NCBI RefSeq assembly: GCF_022565475.1
Contig: NZ_JAIUMR010000007.1
Span: 1-64,000 of the forward strand
Direction of reading: 5' to 3'
DNA: 64,000 nucleotides
DNA from: Aliidiomarina sp.
GTDB lineage: Bacteria > Pseudomonadota > Gammaproteobacteria > Enterobacterales > Alteromonadaceae
Shown here: piece by piece, positions 17,478 through 28,013 of the stretch
How the letters are laid out: every line of letters begins with the position of its first letter
Numbering within the stretch: the first letter of the stretch is position 1
Program-made: the position numbers and the translations under genes
The notes under the pieces: model-generated
Databases searched by the model: none
The model's input: only the letters and a program-made list of their open reading frames with translations
What the model was told of the DNA's origin: nothing

Positions 17478-18650
<1,173 letters not shown>

Positions 18651-18664
18651 GTGCAGGAGCCGAA

Positions 18665-19510
18665 ATGAGTATCAGTGTAAAGGAAGAGAAGAAAGTTTTC
18701 GGTGGTCGTCAAATTCGCTATGAGCATGCGTCACGTGTGCTCAGCTGTACCATGCAGTTCTCGGTGTTCTTGCCACCGCAGGCAGAGCAAGGATCTGTGC
18801 CAGCAGTGTATTGGTTGTCGGGGTTAACCTGTACCGATGAAAACTTTTCCAGCAAAGCGGGCGCGCAACGGGTTGCTGCAGAGCTTGGCTTGGCCTTGAT
18901 TATTCCCGATACCAGCCCACGTGGCGACGATGTGCCCGATGACGCTGACGGGGCTTATGACTTTGGTAAAGGTGCAGGCTTTTATGTCAATGCAACGCAG
19001 GCACCTTGGCAGCAGCATTATCGGATGTATGATTACATTGTCGAGGAACTGCCTGGCTTGGTGGAAGCCAATTTGCCGGTAACGGAAGAGCGGGCAATTA
19101 GTGGGCATTCGATGGGTGGGCATGGTGCCTTAGTGATTGGCCTCCGCAATGCCGACCGCTACGCGTCAATTTCCGCGTTTTCACCGATTGTTCATCCGAT
19201 TGCGGTTCCTTGGGGGAAAAAGGCGTTCAGCGGGTATTTAGGCAGCGACGAAAGCACGTGGCGTGACTATGACGCCACGTTGTTGCTAGCAGCTAGCGAA
19301 GGTAAAAACGTGCCCCCGATCTTGATTGATCAAGGGGATGCCGATAACTTTCTCGCCGAACAGTTGCGCACTGAGTTCTTTGTGGAAGCCAACGAGAGCG
19401 TTGGTGCTGGCGCGAAGGTGCGTATGCAACCCGGTTACGACCATAGCTATTATTTCATTGCGACCTTCATTGAAGATCATTTGCGCTTTCACGCCAGTAA
19501 TTTGCGTTAA
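18665..19510 (+). CDS. frmB: S-formylglutathione hydrolase
   Basis: This esterase of the alpha/beta hydrolase fold has 281 residues. It splits S-formylglutathione into formate and glutathione and completes formaldehyde detoxification started by FrmA. The nucleophile lies in GHSMGGHGAL (Ser near 148), the acid in DQGDADNFL and the base His in GYDHSYYFIATF. The oxyanion region VYWLSGLTCTDENF is typical. It is close behind frmA and translated from AGGAG with ATG 18665. No terminator of quality follows before the tRNA promoter. Confidence 0.95.
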   Translation: MSISVKEEKKVFGGRQIRYEHASRVLSCTMQFSVFLPPQAEQGSVPAVYWLSGLTCTDENFSSKAGAQRVAAELGLALIIPDTSPRGDDVPDDADGAYDFGKGAGFYVNATQAPWQQHYRMYDYIVEELPGLVEANLPVTEERAISGHSMGGHGALVIGLRNADRYASISAFSPIVHPIAVPWGKKAFSGYLGSDESTWRDYDATLLLAASEGKNVPPILIDQGDADNFLAEQLRTEFFVEANESVGAGAKVRMQPGYDHSYYFIATFIEDHLRFHASNLR

Positions 19511-19575
19511 TTGAAAAAGAAAGGCGAAAATTTCAGCAATCAAGCCGGTAGGGGGAGTTTGAAGTGAAAAAACAC

Positions 19576-19604
19576 TTGCACCGCTGCCGGCAAATTACTA
19601 ATAT
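19576..19604 (+). promoter_or_regulatory. Sigma-70 promoter of tRNA-Val
   Basis: TTGCAC (19576-19581), a 17-base spacer and TAATAT (19599-19604), then the GC-rich discriminator AGCGCCC typical of stable RNA promoters. The mature tRNA begins 40 bases after the -10 box. Confidence 0.75.
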
Positions 19605-19643
19605 AGCGCCCGTTCGCAGCAGCGAACTTCATTTCTAAAAAGT

Positions 19644-19720
19644 GCGTCCGTAGCTCAGTTGGTTAGAGCACCACCTTGACATGGTGGGGGTCGGTAGTTC
19701 GAGTCTACTCGGACGCACCA
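19644..19720 (+). tRNA. tRNA-Val (GAC)
   Basis: A 77-base cloverleaf with encoded CCA. The acceptor stem GCGTCCG (19644-19650) pairs with CGGACGC (19710-19716). The D-arm has AGCTCAGTTGGTTAGAGC. The anticodon stem CCACC/GGTGG encloses TTGACAT, giving anticodon GAC (19678-19680). The T-loop is TTCGAGT. Discriminator A 19717 is followed by CCA. It is a single isolated tRNA gene. Confidence 0.97.
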
Positions 19721-19763
19721 ATTTTCCTTCCGTTCCTCTATTTAAAGCATTCATTGTTATATA

Positions 19764-19786
19764 ACTGCCATTGTTGCAGTGTTTTT
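19764..19786 (+). terminator. Terminator after tRNA-Val
   Basis: ACTGC (19764-19768) pairs with GCAGT (19776-19780) around a 7-base loop, followed by GTTTTT. The stem is short, but the position 44 bases after the tRNA suits its 3' end. Confidence 0.5.
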
Positions 19787-19794
19787 CGTGCGTG

Positions 19795-19828
19795 AAAAAA
19801 AAACTACGTGGCTATTCGCCACGTAGTT
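19795..19828 (-). terminator. Terminator overlapping the stop codon of the hydrolase gene
   Basis: On the minus strand AACTACGTGGC, loop GAATA and GCCACGTAGTT form a perfect 11-bp stem followed by a run of T. The first arm encodes the last residues of the gene and the stop codon TAG falls at the end of the loop. It is a strong Rho-independent terminator embedded in the coding end. Confidence 0.88.
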
Positions 19829-21848
19829 GTTGATATAAAGATTCACCGCGCGAGTGTTTAGGCGCAGGGATGGCGAGGTAGTCAGCGACGGTCGGCGCCA
19901 TGTCGATCAAACGTGAGCCCGGAATCCGATTGGCTGGGAAGTGTTGGCCGTAAGCACAAGTAACGGTATACATGTCAGGATTAGTCGAGGCATGCGAATG
20001 CCCGGCAGAAATACGCCCGTTAACATCAATTGCGGAGGCACCGGTGACGCTGCGACTTGGTGCATAACCTTGAACGGTATCCCAATAGACGTCACCACCG
20101 GCTGCACCGCCAATGCCAAGCTCTGGGTGTTCGCTGGCGATATACACACGCTCGATAACCCGATTTCCGTCGCCGTCACGCAAATTTTCGAGCGCGGCAA
20201 CGATGCGGTCAATGACGTTAGCTTTATCTTCTTCTGCGACTATCCCTCGGCGCCACTCTTGGGTGTTGACGGTAATCCAAGAGGCATTGGGCGAAACCGC
20301 CAGCGAGCGGCTTAAATCAACCATGCCGTTGTCATCGAGAAACTGTAAGCCTGCTTCTTGCAACAACACATTCGGTAAGAAACTCTGCCAGCTTGGACGC
20401 ATACCGTGATCGCCACCGACGAAAAGAGCGCTTTCTGGACCTTGGGTAAGTTGCATTAAGTGTTGCAGACGCAAGTCAACCAATTGCCAAGTGCGAGTGC
20501 GTAAGTCGCGCGCACGTGCGGCTACGTCGGGATTATAGTAGGGTGACTCGGCGGCCATATAGCCGGAAATGGTGTGGTCAATGGAGTCACCCATCGGGAA
20601 ATAATCGACTAAGAGATCGACACCAAGTTCATTCCAAAAGAACGCAGACCCTTTATTGAAAAGACGGGTGGCAAGTTCTGCGGTTTCTAAATAGCGTGCT
20701 TCGGCGGTACCGTCACCGTTCTCAAATAAAGGTGCGCCAAAACCGCCACGGCTATAGAGTCGCGTCGATGAATTACCAAACCAACCACGCACTTGGGCAT
20801 TGTATTGTGCCAGTTGTTCTTGATTATTGATGTCCATAACAAGCATGGCAGGGTGATAGAGTAAGAAATCAGAACCATCGGCTGCCGCGGTGAACAGACG
20901 TAAGCGCAAGAAAGTCTCGCCCTGTGCCGTCGTTACTGCTAACGGCTCTGAGAAGTAACGGGCAAGTTCGCGTCCTTGCGGCGGAGTGTCTTCAACCGGG
21001 TGCGCAACCGCGACAATCGCGCCGGCGCCATCTGGACTGGTGTTAACGGCAATGCGGTCGTATTGTTCATCACCATAAAAAACGCCGTAGAAAGTGCCGG
21101 CACGATTCTGCCAACGGAAATAGCGTGGTGAGACATGTGTATCATCGATGCCTAATGCGCTGGGGTTCTCCCACCGACTATCCGTCAACCACTCGACGTC
21201 ATCTGCACGCAATGCAGCATCGAAATTAACTTGAATGTTGTAACCGTTCATGACGGTGAGGTTGTTTTGTTCATAGGCAGCTGAAATACGAGCTTGGTCG
21301 GCTAAAGCTTGCGCGCTGGGCTGACCGACGCGTGCAGGAAACCCCGGAACTTGCGGAGCTTGGGTGACATGATGACCGCCAGCAGAGCGTCCATTTAAAG
21401 CGGCAGTGGCCCAAATGGGTTCGGCTGCGGAATTCGTACTTTCATAGCCGGACACTAGGTTCATTACGGTGTTTTGGTCACGCGGTAAACGATGTGCAGT
21501 GTTACCCGTAATTTGACTGACATCGCCAAAAGTACCTGTCCACAGCGCCGAATGGCCTGCGGCGGTGACCGATGGAAAAGTTGGCTGGGCAAATTCTGTG
21601 CAAGCACCGTGCTCAAAGAGTCGATAAAAGTTCGGTACTTCGTCTCGGGTAAGACTGTTCTTGAGAATGGCTTCATTGAGCGAGTCGATACTGACCAGAA
21701 GTGCTCGGCGTTCCTCAGCAGGCACTGGCGTCTTGACTTGCTGAGTTTGATCGGCCGCAGCACAGCCGACTAATCCAGCCAGTGCAAGGGCACCAAGCAG
21801 AGTTTTGTACTTTTGCACAGACGGAAAAGAAAAAGATTCACGAAACAT
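19812..21848 (-). CDS. Alkaline phosphatase / nucleotide pyrophosphatase superfamily lipoprotein
   Basis: This is a 678-residue exported hydrolase of the alkaline-phosphatase-like superfamily (type I phosphodiesterase branch). A lipoprotein signal (LAGLVGCAAAD) places it in the envelope. Metal and nucleophile regions are visible: LLVSIDSLNEAIL, EFAQPTFPSVTAAGHSALWT, DYFPMGDSIDHTISGY, GGDHGMRPSW and GRISAGHSHASTNPDMY. The middle region (about 170-370) is an insert without recognised features. I chose ATG 21848, as a start at 21881 would add residues before a normal signal. The substrate is unknown. It stands alone between the tRNA and the c-di-GMP genes. Confidence 0.75.
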   Translation of the reverse strand: MFRESFSFPSVQKYKTLLGALALAGLVGCAAADQTQQVKTPVPAEERRALLVSIDSLNEAILKNSLTRDEVPNFYRLFEHGACTEFAQPTFPSVTAAGHSALWTGTFGDVSQITGNTAHRLPRDQNTVMNLVSGYESTNSAAEPIWATAALNGRSAGGHHVTQAPQVPGFPARVGQPSAQALADQARISAAYEQNNLTVMNGYNIQVNFDAALRADDVEWLTDSRWENPSALGIDDTHVSPRYFRWQNRAGTFYGVFYGDEQYDRIAVNTSPDGAGAIVAVAHPVEDTPPQGRELARYFSEPLAVTTAQGETFLRLRLFTAAADGSDFLLYHPAMLVMDINNQEQLAQYNAQVRGWFGNSSTRLYSRGGFGAPLFENGDGTAEARYLETAELATRLFNKGSAFFWNELGVDLLVDYFPMGDSIDHTISGYMAAESPYYNPDVAARARDLRTRTWQLVDLRLQHLMQLTQGPESALFVGGDHGMRPSWQSFLPNVLLQEAGLQFLDDNGMVDLSRSLAVSPNASWITVNTQEWRRGIVAEEDKANVIDRIVAALENLRDGDGNRVIERVYIASEHPELGIGGAAGGDVYWDTVQGYAPSRSVTGASAIDVNGRISAGHSHASTNPDMYTVTCAYGQHFPANRIPGSRLIDMAPTVADYLAIPAPKHSRGESLYQQLRGE

Positions 21849-21988
21849 AACAACAGACCTAAGCGATAGACAATGCGGCAAGATTACCAGATCCCTGTGA
21901 CTTTCGCATTACATGGTCAGATGAGCTAGTATCAATGCCCCATTTACTGCGGTTAATGACGGCTTTATTGAATGTCTTAAACGTTAGG

Positions 21989-24184
21989 TCATTGCAACGT
22001 GTCGAGGTGGTCACGCACCAGCTGCGACAAATCGAGCGCATCTTCGGCTGTCGGCTTAGCTAAGTAATATCCTTGAATACGATCCGCGCCAAGCGCTTGA
22101 ACGAGCTGCAAGGTTTCGAGGTCTTCGACACCTTCGGCAACCACATCAAGTCCAAGTTCCTTGGCCAACGCAATCGTGGAGCGGACAATCGTTTGTGCGC
22201 GTTGCTTCTTTTTCAGAGCCGCAATAAAACTGCGGTCGATTTTAACCTCTTGTATGGCTAAATCGTTTAAATAGGACAGCGACGAGTAGCCAGTGCCGAA
22301 ATCGTCAACGGCTACTTGCACCCCAAGTTGTCGCAACGCTTTAATACAATGTTGGGCTTGGCCTGAGTCTTCAAAAATGCCTGTTTCAGTGACTTCTAAC
22401 ACGATTCGCGAGGTGTCGAAATCTTGTAATTTATGTTGCAAAAAAGGCAGAAAATCTTCGTCAACCAAGTCGCGGGTTGTGACGTTCACGCTGACCTGCA
22501 AGTCAGTGTTGTGGCGTTTAAGCATGGCGATCGCTTCGGCGATGACCCAACGCGTGATCTTACCAATAACACCGGATTCTTCGAAGATGGGAATGAATTT
22601 CAGGGGCTGCAAGAGTCCAAGCTCTGGATGGTGCCAACGAATGAGCGCTTCGACGTGAGTAATGGTGTTGGTACGTAAATCAAGCTGGGGCTGATAATGC
22701 AATACAAACTGGCTGCATTGGACCCGCTGAAAATCATTCAATAACCGAAGGTTTAAGCTATCGGGCTCGATGTCGGGCGAGTACGAACCTAAGGCAATAT
22801 TCTTCTTGCGGGCGTGTGCTAGGCCGGTCATGGCGCGACGTATCAGCTCGTTGGCGTCGAGGTTGACAGTGGTGCGCGAAGGGTAGCTCGAGACACCGAA
22901 CGCAAGCTGTGGCTCGATACCGTTGGCATCAGCAAGCTGCCGTTCCTCGAGATCTTTAACTAAGGCTTCAACGGGTGCAGCCCCGCCATAAATCATGCCG
23001 AAAAGACCACTACCAAAGTGCGCAACAACCGAGTCGGGTATCGTTTCTAGAATACGTGCGACCGCTTTAATCGTCCGTAACGAGGTTATATAACCTAAGG
23101 TAATACCGATGCGTTCAACGTTAACCACGCTCAGGGTTATGACGGTAAAGTCATTGGTTGCAGCATGTGGCGTTTGCTGTAGTCGTTCTTCGAGTTTTTC
23201 AAAAAACGACGTACGGTTGAATAAGCCGGTCGCTGAATCGTGGGCAGCGGTATAACTGAGTCTTTCTTGCAGCTGCTGACTTTTTTTAAGTTCCTGCGAC
23301 AAAGCTCGCGTGCGTTCATTTACCCGTTGACGTAAGGACCATGACCACAGAATAAAAATGACAGCAAGTAGTGCGATCGCCACGAACAACCAAATGACGT
23401 ATTGCAAATGATCCCAGGTTGAATGCGGCTTCGACTCGATTTCTGACGCCCATTTTTGATAAACGTCACGATAGGAGCCGTCGACAACGATGTTTGCCAG
23501 TTGCGTATTCAGACGATCGAGTAGCGTCGTATTGCCTTTGCGGACGGCAAAGACATAGGCTTGCGGCCAAAACGGGGGGCTCGTGACTTGCACCGGCAAA
23601 CGATAAATTTGGGCCAGATGGTTGGAGGTGATGGTGACTTCAATACACGCGTCGGCTTCTTGATTGGCGACCAATTGCAGGCAGGTTAATTCATGTTCAA
23701 CAATAATGGCATTAACAGGCACCGGTAGTGTGTCGATTTCGCCATAAGCAAACGAATCACGAACAAAGGCTACACGTTGATTTTCAAGTTGCTCTAATGA
23801 ACCGAACTGCGGGCCGGATCGATGGGAAAAGATACTATGGGCGACATAATAAAAGGGTGTGGTGAAGTCGTAGAGCTCACTGCGCGCGTTCGATGCGATT
23901 AAGGCAATGACGTCTGCGTCCTGGCTCAGTACCGATTGCTGTGCTGCATGCCAAGATTGTAGGGTGAATTCAACCGAGTCGCCGGTACTAGCGGCCATCG
24001 CTCGCACTAAGTCGCTAATGTAGCCTTCGGCTTGGCCTTGATTATTCAGTGATTCAAGTGGTGGATAATATTGTGAGCCGGCGTAGCGGATGGTGCCGGT
24101 TTCCGATGCTTGTGCGTTAGCGCCTGCACACCCAAGGGTGACAGCGAACAGAACGACAGATGTTAAACCCGTTCGAGATACCAC
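21989..24184 (-). CDS. Periplasmic-binding-domain EAL phosphodiesterase with dead GGDEF
   Basis: A membrane c-di-GMP phosphodiesterase of 731 residues. A signal peptide leads into a type 3 solute-binding domain (about 28-255; GTIRYAGSQYYPPLESLNN at its start, ending before WDHLQY), then one membrane helix (about 262-285). A GGDEF-fold domain follows in which the motif is lost (HFGSGLFGMI). The EAL domain is complete: VEALIRWHH, Asn of SVNVTTRD, EVTETGIF, DDFGTGYSSL, KIDRSF, AEGVED and QGYYLAKP. It should sense a small ligand such as an amino acid in the periplasm and lower c-di-GMP. GTG 24184 has GGAGAGG 7 bases upstream. TTG 24208 is the alternative. Confidence 0.82.
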   Translation of the reverse strand: MVSRTGLTSVVLFAVTLGCAGANAQASETGTIRYAGSQYYPPLESLNNQGQAEGYISDLVRAMAASTGDSVEFTLQSWHAAQQSVLSQDADVIALIASNARSELYDFTTPFYYVAHSIFSHRSGPQFGSLEQLENQRVAFVRDSFAYGEIDTLPVPVNAIIVEHELTCLQLVANQEADACIEVTITSNHLAQIYRLPVQVTSPPFWPQAYVFAVRKGNTTLLDRLNTQLANIVVDGSYRDVYQKWASEIESKPHSTWDHLQYVIWLFVAIALLAVIFILWSWSLRQRVNERTRALSQELKKSQQLQERLSYTAAHDSATGLFNRTSFFEKLEERLQQTPHAATNDFTVITLSVVNVERIGITLGYITSLRTIKAVARILETIPDSVVAHFGSGLFGMIYGGAAPVEALVKDLEERQLADANGIEPQLAFGVSSYPSRTTVNLDANELIRRAMTGLAHARKKNIALGSYSPDIEPDSLNLRLLNDFQRVQCSQFVLHYQPQLDLRTNTITHVEALIRWHHPELGLLQPLKFIPIFEESGVIGKITRWVIAEAIAMLKRHNTDLQVSVNVTTRDLVDEDFLPFLQHKLQDFDTSRIVLEVTETGIFEDSGQAQHCIKALRQLGVQVAVDDFGTGYSSLSYLNDLAIQEVKIDRSFIAALKKKQRAQTIVRSTIALAKELGLDVVAEGVEDLETLQLVQALGADRIQGYYLAKPTAEDALDLSQLVRDHLDTLQ

Positions 24185-24251
24185 ACGGACACCCTCTCCC
24201 GCAGTCAACGAATACCATAGTTGTACTGTAGCACTAGAATTCGGAATTCAC

Positions 24252-25568
24252 CTATTCATCAGTGAATAATGTGTCAATCGAGGTAACAATTTGATCGCGG
24301 CCGTTATTTTTGCCGTGATACAGGGCGCGATCTGCTCGAATCAAGACATCACTGGTATCGATATCATCGACTGCAACCTCGGTTACACCTATGGTTGTAG
24401 AAATCGATAGCGGCTCATCGTCGAACCGAAACTTGAGTTGGCGAACCCCTGCAAGAATATGATTCAGCGTCGGTAAAGCTTGATTCACTGTGGTGTCGAA
24501 CATGAGAACAACGAACTCCTCACCACCGGTTCGCGCGACGACATCGCTCGGACGAACAGACTCTTTTAGAAAACTCGCAAGCGCTTTCAAAACTTCATCG
24601 CCAGCATCATGACCGTAGGTGTCGTTAATCGCTTTAAAGTGATCAAGGTCGAGTAGGGCCAAAACCCCAGGATTTTCCGCTTTCTTACTTGTTGGCGGCG
24701 TACTGATCACCTCGCGTAAGCGCTCAAGTAAGTAACGTCTGTTATAGATCCGCGTCAGTTCATCGGTCTGAGAGAGCTCTGTCAGACGCGTTTCAATGGT
24801 TTTTCGGTCCGTGATGTTCTGCATCGTACCGACGAGCATGATGCGGCCGTTCAACTCCGATTGCGTGGCGCGTTCATGAACCCAAACGATGCCACCGTCA
24901 GGCCGAATGACGCGATGCTCAAAATCAAATTCGTCACCGTTGACGAGTGAAACCATTTGTTGGTCAAAAAATTCCAGGTCCTCTGGATGAACCAGGCTTC
25001 GAAATATCTCTACAGAAGGTTGCTGCTGTTGGTCGTCGAGACCTAAAATTCTATAGATTTTTGGGGACCAAAAGAGCTCTTCTACGGTTGGCGTGGCGGT
25101 CCAATAACCGAGGCGACCAATTTCTTGTGCACGTTCGAGGGTGACTTGTTGAGCGATGACTTGCTCTTCGATGTGCTTGTTGGCACTAATGTCGACGTGC
25201 ATACCAATCACCCATTCGGGTTCGCCCGTTGGCGTGCGTGAGTAGACCCGGCCGGTGTCGCGCACCCAAATCCAGTGCCCATTTTTATGCCGCATACGCA
25301 GGTCACAGTGATAGATATTGTCGATATTGGCGAATACACGTTCAAATAATGCAGTGGTCTTGGCGAAATCGTCTTGATGGGAGTATCTTTGAAAAGTCGC
25401 GATGGAAATGGGCTCGAGTTCCGCAAGGGTATAACCCAACAACTGGGCCCACATTTCATTAAGAATGAGCTCGCCGGTTTGCACATTCCACTCCCAAGTA
25501 GCAGCGCCGGCACTGTGGAGAATGTCTTCGAGTCGTGCGAGTTTTTCTAGGGATGTATCGTTGGGCAA
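24252..25568 (-). CDS. PAS-PAS-GGDEF diguanylate cyclase
   Basis: A cytosolic 438-residue cyclase. The first PAS domain (about 12-135) has the PAC block WVIGMHVDISANKHIEEQ, and the second (about 140-260) ends in MLVGTMQNITDRKTIE. The GGDEF domain (270-430) is intact: DELTRIYNRRYLLERL, LDLDHFKAINDTYGHDAGDE and RTGGEEFVVLMF. An RxxD inhibitory site is not clearly present. The start is TTG 25568 with AAGGA 8 bases upstream. It lies 67 bases upstream of the EAL gene on the same strand, so a cyclase and a phosphodiesterase may be cotranscribed. Confidence 0.85.
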   Translation of the reverse strand: MPNDTSLEKLARLEDILHSAGAATWEWNVQTGELILNEMWAQLLGYTLAELEPISIATFQRYSHQDDFAKTTALFERVFANIDNIYHCDLRMRHKNGHWIWVRDTGRVYSRTPTGEPEWVIGMHVDISANKHIEEQVIAQQVTLERAQEIGRLGYWTATPTVEELFWSPKIYRILGLDDQQQQPSVEIFRSLVHPEDLEFFDQQMVSLVNGDEFDFEHRVIRPDGGIVWVHERATQSELNGRIMLVGTMQNITDRKTIETRLTELSQTDELTRIYNRRYLLERLREVISTPPTSKKAENPGVLALLDLDHFKAINDTYGHDAGDEVLKALASFLKESVRPSDVVARTGGEEFVVLMFDTTVNQALPTLNHILAGVRQLKFRFDDEPLSISTTIGVTEVAVDDIDTSDVLIRADRALYHGKNNGRDQIVTSIDTLFTDE

Positions 25569-25790
25569 TGGGGTTTTCCTTGATGCCGAAGTCGCTGACA
25601 GCAGTGGTTTCTACCATTCATATTAAGTGAAAATCGACTGTGCTGCAAAATTAATCATGCTGCGAAATTATGTTCATAAGTCGACATATTTTTCTGCGAC
25701 AAACTATGACATAATTAACTCATCGCTGTGACAGAATGTCACACCTTATTGTTACATCGAGCGCTGCGCAAGCAAGGAGCCGAAAAGGAA

Positions 25791-27917
25791 ATGGAACTTA
25801 GTTATTCAGTAGATTTTGAACGTATCTTTTACAAAAGCGACGCACCAGCGCTTTTGTTAGACCCTTCGTTGACGATTATTTGGTGTAACGAAGCTTATGA
25901 ACGTTCTGTCGGGCGGCTACGATGCGAGCTTAAAGGTCGTTTTGTATTTGATGCTTTTCCAGTACCTTCGGCGGATCAGCAAAATCCACAGCGCGCATCG
26001 CTCGAACGTGTTCTTCATACCAAGCAGCAGGACCAAATTACGCAGTTACATTATGATTTGCTCAGTCAGCAAGCGCATGCCGACGCGCGCTATTGGCAAG
26101 TCATGAATACGCCGATTCTGAATGAAGAAGGTGACGTTGTTTATATTTTGAATCAACCGACCGACATCAGCGTATTGGTTAACCTGCAACACCGAGACAC
26201 TGATTATGTTGCGCGGCTGAGCGAAAACGACGAATCAAGCTTCGAGCCAAACAAAAGCGCTATGCAGATTTTAGCCAAGGAGCGGTCACGCCTTCATGCA
26301 TTGTTTCAGCAAGCTCCGGGTTTTATTTGTATTCTGCGCGGACGGTCGCACATTTATGAGATGGCTAATCAGTCCTATTTGGATTTAATTGGCCGTACGC
26401 AGATTATCGGCAAAACCGTCGCGGAAGTGCTTCCGGAAATCGTTAGCCAAGGCTTTATTAGTTTGCTCGACACTGTATATAAAACGGGAGAACCTTATAT
26501 CGGTAAAGCCCTCCCGATCCAACTGCAGCGCCAAGGGAACCAGGCCCCTGAGTTTGTCTACCTCGATTTAGTCTATCAGCCGATCACGGATCATGAGAAT
26601 CAGGTTACAGGCATTTTCGTCCAAGGTTATGATGTCACTGAAGCCCACACCTTGACTCAACAAATTCGTTATGAAGCCCTGCGCGATGGCTTAACGGGCC
26701 TATTTAATCGTCGTGAGATGATTAATTACAGTGCCATTTTAGAAGCGACAAAAGGCACACATGCGGTGCTTTATTTAGACTTAGATCATTTTAAAATTGT
26801 GAATGATCGTTGTGGTCATCATGCCGGCGATGAGCTCTTGGTGCAACTTGCGCGTCTGATGGAAACGGTCGAACACGAAGGACGACTCGCACGTGTCGGT
26901 GGTGATGAGTTTGTGGTTTTATTGCAGGACTGCTTGCCGATTACAGCTGTAAAGATTGCCGAGAGTTATTTACGCATTATTAATGACCATACCTTTATTT
27001 GGGAGTCACAGAAATATAGTGTCGGTGCGAGTATTGGCGTGGCGTTTTTTGGTGGTGAAACCGGCTATAATTTTGTCCAGGCGCTTTCCGCTGCAGATTC
27101 AGCGTGCTTTTTGGCAAAGGATAAGGGCCGTGGTCGTATCCAAATCGCGGATCCGACTGATTCAGATGTGAAGCAGCAAATTAATGACATGGACTGGGTA
27201 AACCGGTTGAAAATCGCGATGCGCGACGATCGGATTATCCTGTTTGGACAAAAAATCGTTGCTTTGAATGAGCCGGATAAACTTTTGCATAAAGAAGTTC
27301 TCAGTCGACTTCAAGACGAGAATGGTGAGTTCATTGCGCCCGGCGCATTTATTATTGCAGCTGAACGTTATGGCCTAATAGAGCAGCTCGATCGGCACAT
27401 TTTAAATAAAGTTTTTCAACGCTTAAATGACGCCGATGTTGCGCAGCCGCGATTGTTTGTGAATGTGTCTGGGATTACGTTGAGTAATCCGAGTTTCGTG
27501 CAATATATAGATAGAATGCTCGATCTCTATCCCAATGTTGACACCGACAAATTGTGCATTGAAGTCACTGAAACTGCAGCAGTCACTAATATTCAACGCA
27601 CCGCTGCGATGATGACGAAAATTCGAGAACGCGGTATCGAATTTGCTCTCGACGATTTCGGTAGCGGCGTGGCAACGTTCAGCTACTTGGATAAACTTCC
27701 TATTCGTTATGTCAAAATTGACGGCGAGTTCATTCAAAATGTACAGGACAACCCGGTTAGCCAAGCGATTGTTTCGACGATAAAGAATATAGCCGACGTC
27801 ATGGATTTAGTGACCATTGCTGAACGAATTGAAGAGGCGGCAATGCTTGAGCACTTGCATTCGCTTGGGATTGACCTCGGGCAGGGCTACGCCATTCATC
27901 GACCGGAACCGCTGTAA
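25791..27917 (+). CDS. PAS-PAS-GGDEF-EAL bifunctional c-di-GMP protein
   Basis: A cytosolic protein of 708 residues. The first PAS domain (about 1-125) has YILNQPTDISVLV, and the second (about 175-300) has GFICILRGRSHIYEMANQSY and ends VQGYDVTEAHT. The GGDEF domain has LYLDLDHFKIVNDRCGHHAG and VGGDEFVVLLQ. The EAL domain is of the EVL variant (LLHKEVLSRLQDENGEFIAP), with catalytic Glu, VNVSG Asn, EVTETAA, DDFGSG, KIDGEF, AERIEE and QGY kept, so either activity is possible. I chose ATG 25791 because AAAAGGA precedes it. GTG 25728 would add 21 residues. It is divergent from the cyclase gene. Confidence 0.83.
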   Translation: MELSYSVDFERIFYKSDAPALLLDPSLTIIWCNEAYERSVGRLRCELKGRFVFDAFPVPSADQQNPQRASLERVLHTKQQDQITQLHYDLLSQQAHADARYWQVMNTPILNEEGDVVYILNQPTDISVLVNLQHRDTDYVARLSENDESSFEPNKSAMQILAKERSRLHALFQQAPGFICILRGRSHIYEMANQSYLDLIGRTQIIGKTVAEVLPEIVSQGFISLLDTVYKTGEPYIGKALPIQLQRQGNQAPEFVYLDLVYQPITDHENQVTGIFVQGYDVTEAHTLTQQIRYEALRDGLTGLFNRREMINYSAILEATKGTHAVLYLDLDHFKIVNDRCGHHAGDELLVQLARLMETVEHEGRLARVGGDEFVVLLQDCLPITAVKIAESYLRIINDHTFIWESQKYSVGASIGVAFFGGETGYNFVQALSAADSACFLAKDKGRGRIQIADPTDSDVKQQINDMDWVNRLKIAMRDDRIILFGQKIVALNEPDKLLHKEVLSRLQDENGEFIAPGAFIIAAERYGLIEQLDRHILNKVFQRLNDADVAQPRLFVNVSGITLSNPSFVQYIDRMLDLYPNVDTDKLCIEVTETAAVTNIQRTAAMMTKIRERGIEFALDDFGSGVATFSYLDKLPIRYVKIDGEFIQNVQDNPVSQAIVSTIKNIADVMDLVTIAERIEEAAMLEHLHSLGIDLGQGYAIHRPEPL

Positions 27918-27936
27918 CTTGGGTTGCAGTGTTTTT
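27912..27936 (+). terminator. Terminator overlapping the stop of the PAS-PAS-GGDEF-EAL gene
   Basis: CTGTAAC (27912-27918, containing the stop TAA) pairs with GTTGCAG (27923-27929, one wobble) around TTGG, followed by TGTTTTT. Confidence 0.75.
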
Positions 27937-27983
27937 GGCGTGATTGAGACTTTACAACCGCATCAAAATAAACCACACTGAGT

Positions 27984-27998
27984 TTCGAATCATTCGAA
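27984..27998. promoter_or_regulatory. Palindrome ahead of the WYL regulator, candidate autoregulatory operator
   Basis: TTCGAAT (27984-27990), C, ATTCGAA (27992-27998) is a perfect 15-base dyad ending 15 bases before the start codon of the WYL gene. BrxR/CapW-type WYL repressors are known to bind inverted repeats at their own promoters, so this is a natural candidate site. Confidence 0.55.
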
Positions 27999-28013
27999 GA
28001 GTGGCCACGGACG

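Noticed and set aside
26701..27917. EAL domain of the PAS-PAS-GGDEF-EAL protein as inactive because it reads EVL
   Set aside because: The catalytic Glu and the other conserved residues (Asn, Glu, Asp-Asp, Lys, Glu, Gln) are present. EVL/EIL variants occur in EAL proteins.
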